Assembly (NCBI RefSeq): GCF_029360775.1
Contig: NZ_JARKMZ010000036.1
Coordinates: 62,001-126,000 of the forward strand
From: Daejeonella sp. H1SJ63
Lineage (GTDB): Bacteria; Bacteroidota; Bacteroidia; Sphingobacteriales; Sphingobacteriaceae
Direction of reading: 5' to 3'
Length of the DNA: 64,000 nucleotides
Positions 34,595 through 43,261 of the stretch are shown in pieces. The notes under the pieces are model-generated. The model saw only the letters and a list, made by a program, of their open reading frames with translations. It was not told where the DNA came from and did not search any database. The position numbers were made by a program, and so were the translations under genes. The number at the start of each line of letters is the position of its first letter. Position 1 is the stretch's first letter.

Positions 34595-35719
34595 ATGAGA
34601 TTTATAGTTTCAACATCAACCTTATTAAAGCAGTTGCAGGCGGTAAACGGTGCATCAAGCAGTAGTACGGTTTTGCCAATTCTCGAAAATTTTTTGTTCG
34701 AGATCAAGGATGGAGTGCTTACTGTTTCGGCTACAGATTTGCAGACCAGTATGACCACTTCACTTTCTGTCGAGTCTAAAGAAGACGGAAAGGTGGCTAT
34801 TCCTTCAAAAATTTTACTCGAGACTTTAAAAACACTTCCTGATCAGCCGATCTCTTTTTCAGTTGATGACAAAACTTTTGCGATTGAGATCAGTGCAGGT
34901 GACGGGAAATATAAACTGAGCGGTGAAAATGGTGAGGATTTCCCTAAAATCCCTACTGTAGATAACCCTTCATCCGTTGCAATGCCGGCATCGGTGCTGG
35001 CTGAGGCAATCAACAAAACTCTTTTTGCAGTAAGCAGTGATGAGCTTCGCCCTGCCATGACGGGTGTGTTCTGCCAGTTGAGCCCGCAGCACATTACATT
35101 TGTTGCTACCGATGCTCATAAACTGGTTAGATATCGTCGTCTGGATACTAAATCTGAGGCTCCGGCAACCTTTATTCTGCCTAAAAAAGCACTTACTCTT
35201 TTAAAAGCTTCACTTCCTTCCGACGATGTAAATGTATCTGTTGAGTATAACAGTACCAGTGCCTTCTTCAGGTTTGGTAATATTAATCTGATCTGCCGTC
35301 TGATCGATGAGCGTTATCCTGATTATGAGGCAGTAATTCCAACTAACAATCCAAACAAATTAATCATCGACCGTGCTTTGTTCCTGAACTGTCTGCGTCG
35401 TGTGGTTATTTTTGCAAATAAAACTACACATCAGGTACGGTTGAAAATCACCGGAAGTGAGTTGAATATTTCATCCGAAGATGTTGATTTTGCTAATGAG
35501 GCTCATGAACGTCTTTCCTGCCAGTACGAAGGAGAGGATATGGAAATTGGGTTCAATGCAAAATTCCTTATTGAAATGCTGAATAATCTTGGTGGCGAGG
35601 AGGTTCTTCTTGAAATGAGCAGTCCGAACCGTGCAGGTTTACTGATGCCTCAAACACACGACGATCAGGAAGATGTACTGATGCTGGTTATGCCTGTGAT
35701 GTTAAACAATTATGTATAG
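34595..35719 (+). CDS. dnaN: DNA polymerase III beta subunit (sliding clamp)
   Basis: The 374-aa clamp ring protein confers processivity on DNA polymerase III. The start at 34595 gives the standard MRFIVSTSTLLKQLQAVNG N-terminus; an upstream TTG at 34574 would add seven residues not seen in the family. The three clamp domains are recognisable (FLFEIKDGVLTVSATDLQ, then LAEAINKTLFAVSSDELRPAMTGVF, then a C-terminal LMPVMLNNYV). It is not next to dnaA or an obvious origin, as is usual in Bacteroidota. A strong hairpin terminator follows. Confidence 0.97.
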   Translation: MRFIVSTSTLLKQLQAVNGASSSSTVLPILENFLFEIKDGVLTVSATDLQTSMTTSLSVESKEDGKVAIPSKILLETLKTLPDQPISFSVDDKTFAIEISAGDGKYKLSGENGEDFPKIPTVDNPSSVAMPASVLAEAINKTLFAVSSDELRPAMTGVFCQLSPQHITFVATDAHKLVRYRRLDTKSEAPATFILPKKALTLLKASLPSDDVNVSVEYNSTSAFFRFGNINLICRLIDERYPDYEAVIPTNNPNKLIIDRALFLNCLRRVVIFANKTTHQVRLKITGSELNISSEDVDFANEAHERLSCQYEGEDMEIGFNAKFLIEMLNNLGGEEVLLEMSSPNRAGLLMPQTHDDQEDVLMLVMPVMLNNYV

Positions 35720-35769
35720 ATTTTTGAACAGCTTGCTGTAAATATAGCTTCTGTTTATCGCTTTTATTG

Positions 35770-35799
35770 AAATGGCCTGGTTCTTGAACCAGGCCATTT
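35770..35799 (+). terminator. Intrinsic terminator of dnaN
   Basis: AAATGGCCTGGTTC pairs perfectly with GAACCAGGCCATTT (14 bp, tiny loop) and is followed by T-rich sequence. Confidence 0.88.
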
Positions 35800-35841
35800 T
35801 GTTATATGGCCAATCTGGCTTCATCAAAAAAACTTCGAATT

Positions 35842-36558
35842 ATGAAAACCTCAATTAAATTAAACAAGTATCAAATACCCGGTCTGTTAACCGGGCTTGT
35901 TGCAGCTATTATGTTGTTAAGCTCCTGCAGTAAAGATGATAATGAAGTGATCATTCAGGGAGAGGCAAAGGTGATGATCGTTAATGCGGCATCCGGTTCA
36001 CAGCCTCAGGATTTTTATCTGGATAATACCAAGGTGAACACCGAAGCTGTTGCCTATTCGCAAAGCACATCTTACATTACAACCGGTGCAGGTAACGAAC
36101 GAAAGGCTGAATTCAGAAACAGCGGCAGTGCCAGTGCCAACTTTTCAGCGTATGTAAATCTTAGCCCAAATGAAAACTACACCTTCTTTTACACTGGAAA
36201 AGCAGATGGGTCAGGAACCAGCAGTGCTGTATTCAAAGATGAAAAGACTGCTTCTTCAGCCAATAAGGCTAAGGTAAGATTTGTTAATCTGGCTGAAGGT
36301 CTTGCAAGCGCTAATCTGCTGGTTACCGGAGGAATCGTATTCGCTTCAAATGTGATGTTTGGAAATGCGTCTGATTTCATTGAAGTAGACCCAGGTACCT
36401 TTGTCCTGCAGACTGTGCTTTCTACCAGTACATCGACTTCTGTTAATCTGGGTAGTTTTACCCTTCAGGCTGGAAAGATTTATACCATTTATACCAGCGG
36501 TTCTTTAACAGGAAGTGCTCAAACAGCTATCTCAGCAAAGCTTATCACTCATAATTAA
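35842..36558 (+). CDS. DUF4397-type lipoprotein
   Basis: With the ATG at 35842 the protein has 238 aa and a clean lipoprotein signal (lipobox LSSC after GLLTGLVAAIM). An earlier ATG at 35806 would add 12 residues ahead of the signal and lies close behind the dnaN terminator. The body is two beta-rich repeats of the DUF4397 type (VMIVNAASGSQPQDFYLDN and VRFVNLAEGLASANLLV), ending in a strand-rich IYTIYTSGSLTGSA. It is probably exported to the outer membrane or surface; function unknown. A strong terminator follows. Confidence 0.85.
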   Translation: MKTSIKLNKYQIPGLLTGLVAAIMLLSSCSKDDNEVIIQGEAKVMIVNAASGSQPQDFYLDNTKVNTEAVAYSQSTSYITTGAGNERKAEFRNSGSASANFSAYVNLSPNENYTFFYTGKADGSGTSSAVFKDEKTASSANKAKVRFVNLAEGLASANLLVTGGIVFASNVMFGNASDFIEVDPGTFVLQTVLSTSTSTSVNLGSFTLQAGKIYTIYTSGSLTGSAQTAISAKLITHN

Positions 36559-36579
36559 TCATTCTTGTGCAATTAAACC

Positions 36580-36611
36580 AGAAAACTCAGGGTCTTTGCC
36601 CTGAGTTTTCT
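36580..36611 (+). terminator. Intrinsic terminator after the DUF4397 gene
   Basis: AGAAAACTCAGGG pairs with CCCTGAGTTTTCT (13 bp) around a six-base loop, followed by a T-rich stretch. Confidence 0.85.
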
Positions 36612-36637
36612 ATTTTTGGCAAAAATTAGCGAAGACT

Positions 36638-37285
36638 TTGGAAATTATTCAGCAACTAATCGATTTTATACTTCATATTGATAAGCATCTTATTGAAATT
36701 GTTCAGGACTATAAAACATGGACTTACCTGATCCTGTTTCTGATCATTTTTGCTGAGACCGGATTTGTAGTAACGCCATTTCTTCCGGGCGATTCTTTGT
36801 TATTTGCTGCCGGTGCCATTATTGCTAAACCTGAAAGTGGGTTAAATATATTCCTGATGTGCATTTTGCTGATCTTTGCAGCCATTATAGGCGATCTGGT
36901 TAATTATCATATTGGTAATTTTATAGGCCATAAAGCATTCAGTGGAAAATATAAGCTGCTGAAAAAGGAATACCTGGATAAGACCCAGGCATTTTATGAA
37001 AAGCATGGGGGTAAGACTATAATATATGCCCGCTTTATTCCGATTATCAGAACTTTTGCTCCTTTCGTGGCAGGAGTTGGAACAATGAGCTATCTGAAAT
37101 TTGCGACATATAATATCACCGGTGCGGTCTTATGGGTTGTTTCTTTCTTATTTATAGGTTATTTCTTTGGTGGTTTACCTGTAATCAAAGAGAATTTTAC
37201 CTATGTTATTTTTGGGATTATAATCTTCTCCATACTTCCTCCTTTAATCGAAGTGATTCGGGGGAATAAGCAAAGCAAAGCCTGA
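36638..37285 (+). CDS. DedA family membrane protein, first of a tandem pair
   Basis: This 215-aa DedA/SNARE-associated protein has the motif ETGFVVTPFLPGDSLLFAAGAI and the C-terminal FARFIPIIRTFAPFVAGVGTMSY-like segment (read here in pieces). DedA proteins act as undecaprenyl-phosphate or other lipid flippases and support envelope homeostasis. The start codon is TTG at 36638; the next DedA gene begins with the same protein sequence (MEII...DF.LHIDK) at an ATG, which supports this start. The pair probably arose by duplication. Confidence 0.9.
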   Translation: MEIIQQLIDFILHIDKHLIEIVQDYKTWTYLILFLIIFAETGFVVTPFLPGDSLLFAAGAIIAKPESGLNIFLMCILLIFAAIIGDLVNYHIGNFIGHKAFSGKYKLLKKEYLDKTQAFYEKHGGKTIIYARFIPIIRTFAPFVAGVGTMSYLKFATYNITGAVLWVVSFLFIGYFFGGLPVIKENFTYVIFGIIIFSILPPLIEVIRGNKQSKA

Positions 37286-37377
37286 AACTTCTGATTAATT
37301 TCTATTGCCTGAATATCTCTTACAACGTATTCCAATCATTTTACAGCCTCAACTTAAAAATTAACCCTTAATTTACA

Positions 37378-38025
37378 ATGGAAATTATTAGTAATATCCT
37401 CGATTTTGTATTGCATATAGACAAATACCTGATTAAGATTGTAAGCGATTACCGTACCTGGACTTACCTCATTATTTTTATGGTCATTTTTGCTGAAACC
37501 GGTTTTGTGGTAACACCTTTTCTTCCGGGAGATTCCTTGCTTTTTGCTGTAGGAGCATTAATTGCCAAGGGAGAAACCGGGCTGAATATCTATATTATGG
37601 GTGTACTGCTTATTGCAGCCGGTATTAGTGGTAATACCATTAATTATATAATGGGTAATTTTCTGGGTTCAAAGGTCTTCAAGCCGGGTAATAAGATATT
37701 AAAGATCGAATATTACGATAAAACCAAAGAGTATTTCAATAAAAGGGGAGGAAACGTTCTTATTTTTAGCCGCTTTATGCCCATATTCAGAACAATGGCT
37801 CCATTCGTGGCCGGAGTGGGTAAAATGAAGTTTGGTCAGTTTACCTATTATAATATAGCAGGAGCAATTTTGTGGATTGTTAGTTTTCTCGGTATTGGTT
37901 TTGTTTTTGGTAATATTCCCTTTATCAGAGACAATTTCACTTATGTAATGCTGGTGATTATTGTACTTACAATTTTGCCGGCGGTAATTGCTGCTGTAAG
38001 AGCAAAGAATTCAATGTCGGTATAA
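37378..38025 (+). CDS. DedA family membrane protein, second of a tandem pair
   Basis: A 215-aa paralogue of the preceding gene, same length and same motifs (ETGFVVTPFLPGDSLLFAVG; FSRFMPIFRTMAPFVAGVGK). It starts at an ATG and is 92 bp downstream of its sister. The two proteins differ mainly in the middle loop (residues about 85-120), so they may have specialised. No terminator was seen between them. Confidence 0.92.
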   Translation: MEIISNILDFVLHIDKYLIKIVSDYRTWTYLIIFMVIFAETGFVVTPFLPGDSLLFAVGALIAKGETGLNIYIMGVLLIAAGISGNTINYIMGNFLGSKVFKPGNKILKIEYYDKTKEYFNKRGGNVLIFSRFMPIFRTMAPFVAGVGKMKFGQFTYYNIAGAILWIVSFLGIGFVFGNIPFIRDNFTYVMLVIIVLTILPAVIAAVRAKNSMSV

Positions 38026-38026
38026 T

Positions 38027-38989
38027 TCAGTTTTCGTCCCGGCCCAATATTTTACCTTTTTTAAACAGGTCAGAGATTCTTTGTTCTTCAGATTTTTCAG
38101 ATTCGCTGAATGCCTTTGTCTCAAAATTTTTCAGCTTAGGTTGTCCGGCATCTACCCATGCCGAGTACCAGTAACTTCCTGTCATGAGTATTGAAGAACG
38201 CAATTGCCGTTCTACCATACCTTTCATGGCCTGATGATAGGCAAGAGAGTATTCTTCAGAATATTGCCTTATTACAATTCCATTGCGCTCACTGAAACTG
38301 AATTTCCGATCTGAAGGCATTGTTTTATTAATTCTTGATTCAATTTTCAGAACAGAGTCGGTATATGAGTGCGCTGTTTTTAATATGTTCCATGCTGTTT
38401 TAAGAGGGTTTTCTATATAACGTGCCTGACCGGTCAGGAAGTCGTACTCTGAAGAGAATAATTCAGGCAAACGGCTCTCCCAAAAACCATGTATGCCGGT
38501 TTGTCCGCTCAGTTGTCCGTTGTAGTTTTCTGTGGTATGCAATGGCACATGAGCATCAGAAACATAATGCCCAAGGTCGGCAGATAGTCTGAGAATCTGA
38601 ATCGAATCCCTTTGCTGAAATGCCTTAATAAGTGAATAATAGGTTCTTTCGATTTGCCATGGTAAAATTCCATTCTCCAGAAGAACTCGGTTTGTGAATT
38701 TGAGTTCGGCATCCTTCCATTTTTCGGGGATACTGTCAAATGGATTATTGCCGTAGCGGTCGGCGTCAATAAAATGTCTTGCAGCTTCTGCCGTGTCTGA
38801 ATAGCGGCGTTTATCGGCATCTACAGCATGCTCAGTTATAAAATCAATATTGCTTTTGTAAAACCTGATCATATCTCCTGGCAGGATAAATACAGCGGTT
38901 CTGTTGATTTTTTGATGCCCGAAAAATCCCCAGGAAATACAAAAGAGGGCAGAGCTTATGACCAGGAAGTTGAGCAGGCCTTTATTCAT
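38027..38989 (-). CDS. Secreted zinc-dependent phospholipase C / S1-P1 nuclease-like protein
   Basis: The 320-aa protein has an N-terminal hydrophobic signal ending near SWGFFGHQKINR, so that Trp20 or a nearby residue would become the mature N-terminus, as in this Zn-enzyme fold. His/Asp-rich zinc ligands follow: ARHFIDADRYG, then DLGHYVSDAHVPLHTTENYNG and GIHGFWESRLPEL. These match the trinuclear zinc family of PLC and S1/P1 nucleases. It is probably exported and hydrolyses phosphodiesters. It is convergent with the dedA pair, with a one-base gap. Confidence 0.85.
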   Translation of the reverse strand: MNKGLLNFLVISSALFCISWGFFGHQKINRTAVFILPGDMIRFYKSNIDFITEHAVDADKRRYSDTAEAARHFIDADRYGNNPFDSIPEKWKDAELKFTNRVLLENGILPWQIERTYYSLIKAFQQRDSIQILRLSADLGHYVSDAHVPLHTTENYNGQLSGQTGIHGFWESRLPELFSSEYDFLTGQARYIENPLKTAWNILKTAHSYTDSVLKIESRINKTMPSDRKFSFSERNGIVIRQYSEEYSLAYHQAMKGMVERQLRSSILMTGSYWYSAWVDAGQPKLKNFETKAFSESEKSEEQRISDLFKKGKILGRDEN

Positions 38990-39195
38990 GGGTTTATTTT
39001 TTTGCTTAAATTCCGTTCCTTTTCATTAAAGAAAGAAAATAATTATTCAGAGGAAGGTCGAATTATTTAACGGTAAGAATATTTAACAGCATGCAATTTT
39101 CAGGGTATTTAAAGCAATTTTGCCTGATTTTACGTACGGATTAGGGGGTCTTGATTTTTTATGCAAATCACAAATCTGATTTTTTTAAATTATGC

Positions 39196-39226
39196 TTTGT
39201 ATTTTAAAATAATCAGCATATATTTG
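39196..39226 (+). promoter_or_regulatory. rpsT promoter (-33 TTTG, -7 TATATTTG)
   Basis: TTTG (39196-39199) is followed after 19 bp by TATATTTG (39219-39226) and then CAGTCC. The same TTTGCAGTCC string follows the -7 boxes of rpsU and the tRNA-tuf operon, which supports all three. Confidence 0.7.
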
Positions 39227-39264
39227 CAGTCCTTAAAAGAAGGACGGAATAATAAGCTTAAGAA

Positions 39265-39519
39265 ATGGCAAATCATAAATCATCGATAAAAAGAATTAGA
39301 TCAAACGCGGCTAAGCGTTTACGTAATCGCTATCAGGCGAAAACCACCAGAAGTGCAATTAAAAGATTACGTACAACTACTGATAAAGCAGAAGCTACAC
39401 CGCTTTTGAGTAAAGTGATCTCAATGCTTGATCGTTTGGCTAAAAAGAACATCATACACAAGAACAAAGCTTCAAACAATAAATCTAAACTGACAAAGTT
39501 TGTTAACGGATTGAAGTAA
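39265..39519 (+). CDS. rpsT: 30S ribosomal protein S20
   Basis: The 84-aa, highly basic, helical protein matches S20 throughout ([20 protein letters not shown], then the final [13 protein letters not shown]). It binds 16S rRNA in the small subunit. It is a single gene with its own promoter and terminator. Confidence 0.97.
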   Translation: MANHKSSIKRIRSNAAKRLRNRYQAKTTRSAIKRLRTTTDKAEATPLLSKVISMLDRLAKKNIIHKNKASNNKSKLTKFVNGLK

Positions 39520-39537
39520 TTCATAAAGGTATTTTCT

Positions 39538-39573
39538 AAAAAGGGATTCTGATTTTTTTCAGAATCCCTTTTT
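39538..39573 (+). terminator. Intrinsic terminator of rpsT
   Basis: A perfect 15-bp stem (core GGGATTCTGA/TCAGAATCCC) with a T loop and a run of T on the 3' side. Confidence 0.92.
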
Positions 39574-39601
39574 TTTATGCTCAGTTCTTTTAGATTTAGC
39601 T

Positions 39602-40303
39602 ATGAGAACTTATGAGCAAAAAATAACAATCAAGGCCTGGGCAGAGGAAGATCGTCCCAGAGAAAAACTTTCTGTTCAGGGCAGAAGAAGTTTGAGTGAT
39701 GCTGAACTTATTGCTATTCTTATAGGCTCAGGAAACAGGGATGAAAGCGCTGTTGAATTAAGTAAAAGAATCCTCTATTCCTGCAATAATGATCTGAATC
39801 AGCTTGCCCGGCTCAGTATTTCAGAATTATCCCGATTTAAGGGTATTGCCGAAGCAAAAGCGATCAGCATTGTTGCAGCGCTGGAGCTTGGAAGGCGAAG
39901 GAAGGAATCTGCAAATCCGAAGGGAACGCAGGTAAAGAACAGCATTGATGTTTATGAATCAATTGTGTCATGTTTCAGGGATCTGAATCACGAAGAATTC
40001 TGGATTGTAGTTTTGAACCGTGCCAATATAATCACATCAAGACATCTGATAAGTAAAGGAGGGCAGTCAGGTACTATTGCCGATCCTAAGATAATCTTTA
40101 ATATTGCCCTTGAAAACCATGCGGCATCATTGATACTGGCTCATAATCATCCTTCGGGTAATTTGAAACCCAGCAATGCAGATATGGAGCTTACACGAAA
40201 GTTAAGGTCGGCCGGTCAGTTGCTGGATATTCCTATTCTTGATCATCTGATTATAACCGATATTGGATTCCTAAGCTTTGCAGATGAGGGGATTCTCGAC
40301 TGA
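39602..40303 (+). CDS. radC: RadC family protein (JAB/MPN domain)
   Basis: The 233-aa protein has an N-terminal helix-hairpin-helix-like part (AELIAILIGSGNRDESAVELSKRIL, then LSRFKGIAEAKAISI) and a C-terminal JAMM metalloprotease-like domain with HNHPSGNLKPSNAD (H181, H183, D194). The length is normal for chromosomal RadC. Despite its name a repair role is doubtful in E. coli; the JAMM site suggests an unknown peptidase activity. The gene follows the rpsT terminator closely. Confidence 0.93.
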   Translation: MRTYEQKITIKAWAEEDRPREKLSVQGRRSLSDAELIAILIGSGNRDESAVELSKRILYSCNNDLNQLARLSISELSRFKGIAEAKAISIVAALELGRRRKESANPKGTQVKNSIDVYESIVSCFRDLNHEEFWIVVLNRANIITSRHLISKGGQSGTIADPKIIFNIALENHAASLILAHNHPSGNLKPSNADMELTRKLRSAGQLLDIPILDHLIITDIGFLSFADEGILD

Positions 40304-40336
40304 TGTCTGTTGCTGTAGTTTAATTCATCAAACTTA

Positions 40337-40371
40337 TCTCACATCTCGCATCTCAAATCTCATATCTCTTG
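40337..40371. repeat. Heptad intergenic repeat locus D
   Basis: Five exact 7-bp units of the form TCTCNNR stand head to tail (TCTCACA, TCTCGCA, TCTCAAA, TCTCATA, TCTCTTG). One base later the pheT -7 box TATCTTTG begins. No complementary block is visible, so this is a one-armed locus. Confidence 0.8.
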
Positions 40372-40372
40372 T

Positions 40373-40380
40373 TATCTTTG
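40373..40380 (+). promoter_or_regulatory. -7 element of pheT
   Basis: TATCTTTG fits TAnnTTTG and lies 20 bases before the ATG, directly behind the TCTCNNR heptamers. No separate -33 element is clear, so the heptamers occupy its place. Confidence 0.5.
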
Positions 40381-40400
40381 CCATTTAGCATTTTTATAAC

Positions 40401-42800
40401 ATGAAGATCTCTTATAAGTGGCTGCAGCAATTCATTCAAACAGATAAAACTCCTGAAGAACTATCCCTGATTCTGACCAATATTGGTCTGGAGGTGGAAA
40501 GTTTGGAAAAGGTTCAGTCGGTTCCCGGCGGACTTGAGGGTTTGGTGATCGGCTATGTGAAAGAATGTGTTCAGCACCCTAATGCCGATCGTCTTAAGGT
40601 TACCAAAGTGGATGTAGGCCTAGCAGAAGATCTTCAGGTGGTTTGTGGCGCAAATAACGTTGCTGCCGGACAAAAAGTGGTTGTAGCTACGGTGAATACT
40701 ACGGTATATCCAACTTCAGGTGAGCCTTTTAAAATCAATAAATCCAAAATCAGAGGTGAGGTTTCTGAAGGGATGATTTGTGCAGAGGATGAAATTGGAT
40801 TGGGGCATGATCATGCAGGTATTATGGTTCTTGATTCTGATGCAAGGGTAGGTTCCCCTGCAAAAGAGTATTTCAAACTTGAAGATGATTATATGTTCGA
40901 GATCGGTTTGACCCCTAATCGGGCAGATGCTGCTTCCCATCTTGGAGTAGCCAGAGATTTGGCCGCCTATCTTAAGATTGAGCTCAAAATGCCTGATCTT
41001 TCAGGTTTTAAAACCGATTCTAATGATCTGATCATTCCTGTTACAGTTGAGGATAAAGATGCATGTGGCAGATATTCTTCTCTGACCATCAGTGGTGTAA
41101 CCATTAAGGAATCGCCAGATTGGTTAAAGGATAAATTGAATACGATTGGTGTCAGACCAATTAATAATGTGGTTGATGTTACTAATTATGTTCTCCATGA
41201 CCTTGGTCAGCCTTTACATGCCTTTGATGCTGATGAGATTAAAGGACAGAAGGTTTTGGTTAAAAAGTGTGCTGAAGGTACCGTATTTCAAACTTTAGAT
41301 GAGGTTGAACGCAAGTTGTCTGCTGAAGATCTGATGATATGTAATGCTGAAGCATCTATGTGTATTGCCGGAGTATTTGGTGGAATTTCTTCGGGAGTAA
41401 AGACTTCAACTACCCGTATTTTTCTGGAGAGTGCTTGGTTTGATGCGGTTTCGGTTCGTAAAACTTCAAAACGTCACGGGCTTAAAACGGATGCCTCATT
41501 CAGATTTGAAAGAGGAACAGATCCTGATATCACTGTTATTGCGCTGAAGCGTGCCGCATTGCTGATCAAAGAAGTAGCAGGCGGACAGATCAGCTCTGAA
41601 ATTTCTGATATCTATCCTTCTCCGGTAGCACCTTTTGAAGTTAGAATTAATTTTAAGAATGTTAACCGTTTGATAGGTAAGGAAATAGCAGCCGATGAGA
41701 TTCGGTCAACATTAAGCGGACTAGGGATTAATATTGTTGCAGAAGATGCGGATGGAATGCTCCTGAATGTGCCGCCATTTAAGGTTGATGTAACCCGGGA
41801 AGTTGATATCATCGAGGAGATTCTCAGAATTCACGGATATGATAATGTGGAGATACCTACACAAATCCGTGCTTCATTGAACTATTCCAGCAAACCTGAT
41901 AAGGAAGTGCTGCAGAATCAGGTGGCTGATATGCTTACCGGAAATGGCTATCTCGAAATTTTAAGCAACTCACTTACAAAATCAGCTTATTCAGCGCAAC
42001 CTGAACTGGCCGTGAAGATCCTGAATCCACTCAGCAGTGATCTGGATGTAATGCGTCAGAGTTTGCTTTATTCGGGCCTGGAGGCGGTGTCTTATAATCA
42101 TAACAGGAAGAATGCTGATCTGAAATTATATGAATTTGGAAAGGTTTATTCTATTGATAACGGGAATTATAAAGAAAATCAACGCCTTTCAGTGTTCATT
42201 ACCGGCGAAAAGCAGTCAGAGAACTGGAATGTAAAAGCAGGCAATGCAAGTTTTTATAACCTGAAATCATTAGTTGATCTGGTAATTAGCAGGTTAAATA
42301 TTAAAGGTTTATCAAGTGCTGATACCGCAAATCCTGATTTCGCATACGGGATCAGTTACAGCAAAGGAGATAAGTCGCTTGTTGATTTTGGATCTGTTTC
42401 AAAGAAGACCTTAAAAAAACTGGATATTGCTTCGGAAGTTTTTTATGCCGACTTTGATTGGGATCTTATTATTCGATCAGTGAGAAATAATAAGATTACT
42501 TATACGGAAGTGTCTAAATTCCCTTCGGTAAGACGTGATCTTTCTATGCTGCTGAACAAGGATATTACATTTGAACAGCTGAAGCAGATTGCACTCAAGA
42601 CTGATAAGAGTCTTTTGAAGGAAGTAAATGTATTTGATGTTTACATCGGGGATAAGCTTCCGGAAGGTAAAAAGTCATATGCGCTGAGTTTCCTGATTCA
42701 GGATGAAGAAAAAACACTGACAGATAAGCAGATTGAAAGCCTGATGCAGAAATTAATTCTTAATTTAGGGAAGCAGGCCGGAGCGGAGATTAGAAAGTAA
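40401..42800 (+). CDS. pheT: Phenylalanine--tRNA ligase beta subunit
   Basis: The 799-aa subunit shows the full order: N-terminal part with tRNA-binding OB domain (about residues 40-150, VIGYVKECVQHPNADRLKVTKV), B3/B4 editing region (about 210-380), B5 domain (about 405-475), a catalytic-like core, and the C-terminal FDX-ACB domain (about 705-798, FPSVRRDLSMLLNKDITFEQL). The alpha subunit PheS is not adjacent, as in many Bacteroidota. Directly after the stop a large heptad hairpin array begins at 42801. Confidence 0.97.
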   Translation: MKISYKWLQQFIQTDKTPEELSLILTNIGLEVESLEKVQSVPGGLEGLVIGYVKECVQHPNADRLKVTKVDVGLAEDLQVVCGANNVAAGQKVVVATVNTTVYPTSGEPFKINKSKIRGEVSEGMICAEDEIGLGHDHAGIMVLDSDARVGSPAKEYFKLEDDYMFEIGLTPNRADAASHLGVARDLAAYLKIELKMPDLSGFKTDSNDLIIPVTVEDKDACGRYSSLTISGVTIKESPDWLKDKLNTIGVRPINNVVDVTNYVLHDLGQPLHAFDADEIKGQKVLVKKCAEGTVFQTLDEVERKLSAEDLMICNAEASMCIAGVFGGISSGVKTSTTRIFLESAWFDAVSVRKTSKRHGLKTDASFRFERGTDPDITVIALKRAALLIKEVAGGQISSEISDIYPSPVAPFEVRINFKNVNRLIGKEIAADEIRSTLSGLGINIVAEDADGMLLNVPPFKVDVTREVDIIEEILRIHGYDNVEIPTQIRASLNYSSKPDKEVLQNQVADMLTGNGYLEILSNSLTKSAYSAQPELAVKILNPLSSDLDVMRQSLLYSGLEAVSYNHNRKNADLKLYEFGKVYSIDNGNYKENQRLSVFITGEKQSENWNVKAGNASFYNLKSLVDLVISRLNIKGLSSADTANPDFAYGISYSKGDKSLVDFGSVSKKTLKKLDIASEVFYADFDWDLIIRSVRNNKITYTEVSKFPSVRRDLSMLLNKDITFEQLKQIALKTDKSLLKEVNVFDVYIGDKLPEGKKSYALSFLIQDEEKTLTDKQIESLMQKLILNLGKQAGAEIRK

Positions 42801-42927
42801 TACGTAATAAGTTTTACGTTATAAGTTTTACGTAATACGTTCTACGTTGTAAGTTACGTATAAACAAGAGCGTAAAACTGATAATGTAGCACGTAAAACT
42901 TATAACGTATAACGTAAAACGTACAAC
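42801..42927. repeat. Heptad intergenic repeat locus E: 8+8 units forming a hairpin
   Basis: Eight 7-bp units of the form TAMGTNN fill 42801-42856, beginning at the first base after the pheT stop. After a 15-base spacer, eight units of the complementary type GTANAAC (with variants) fill 42872-42927 and stop seven bases before the next ATG. A perfect 19-bp inverted repeat joins 42815-42833 and ACGTAAAACTTATAACGTA (42891-42909). This is the clearest example of the two-armed heptad array in the window. Confidence 0.9.
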
Positions 42928-42934
42928 TACAAAG

Positions 42935-43240
42935 ATGGTAGCAGATCAGTTAAGTAAGGTAGTAGATAAAACAGTCAGGTTAATTGAGCTTTGTTCGGTT
43001 TTACAGGAGGAGAATGATTTATTGAAGCTGGAAAATGATTCTCTGTCTCAGTTACTTGAAAATGCTAAAAATAAGAATGCCGAACTCGAAGAAAAGTTAA
43101 GAATCATGACCTTGGCGCGATCTTTGGAGGGTAAGGTAGCGGATGAATTGGGACTGAATGAAAAAGCTCTTGACATAAAGCAAAAAATTACCGAATTTGT
43201 ACGCGAAATAGATAAGTGTATTGTATTGCTTAAAAAGTAG
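42935..43240 (+). CDS. Small coiled-coil protein next to ZapA
   Basis: A 101-aa protein with heptad hydrophobic repeats over most of its length (LIELCSVLQEENDLLKLENDSLSQLLENAKNKNAELEEKL is the coiled-coil, residues about 15-55), ending in a second helix KQKITEFVREIDKCIVLLKK. It precedes zapA by 21 bases, so the two are co-transcribed. The size and context suggest a ZapB-like partner in Z-ring assembly, but I cannot show homology. Confidence 0.75.
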   Translation: MVADQLSKVVDKTVRLIELCSVLQEENDLLKLENDSLSQLLENAKNKNAELEEKLRIMTLARSLEGKVADELGLNEKALDIKQKITEFVREIDKCIVLLKK

Positions 43241-43261
43241 TACATAGTGAATTAAGCTCAA

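Noticed and set aside
42801..42927. Simple intrinsic terminator of pheT
   Set aside because: The arms are AT-rich, multi-unit and there is no T-run after the 3' arm; the unit structure is better explained as a repeat array, although it may also stop transcription.
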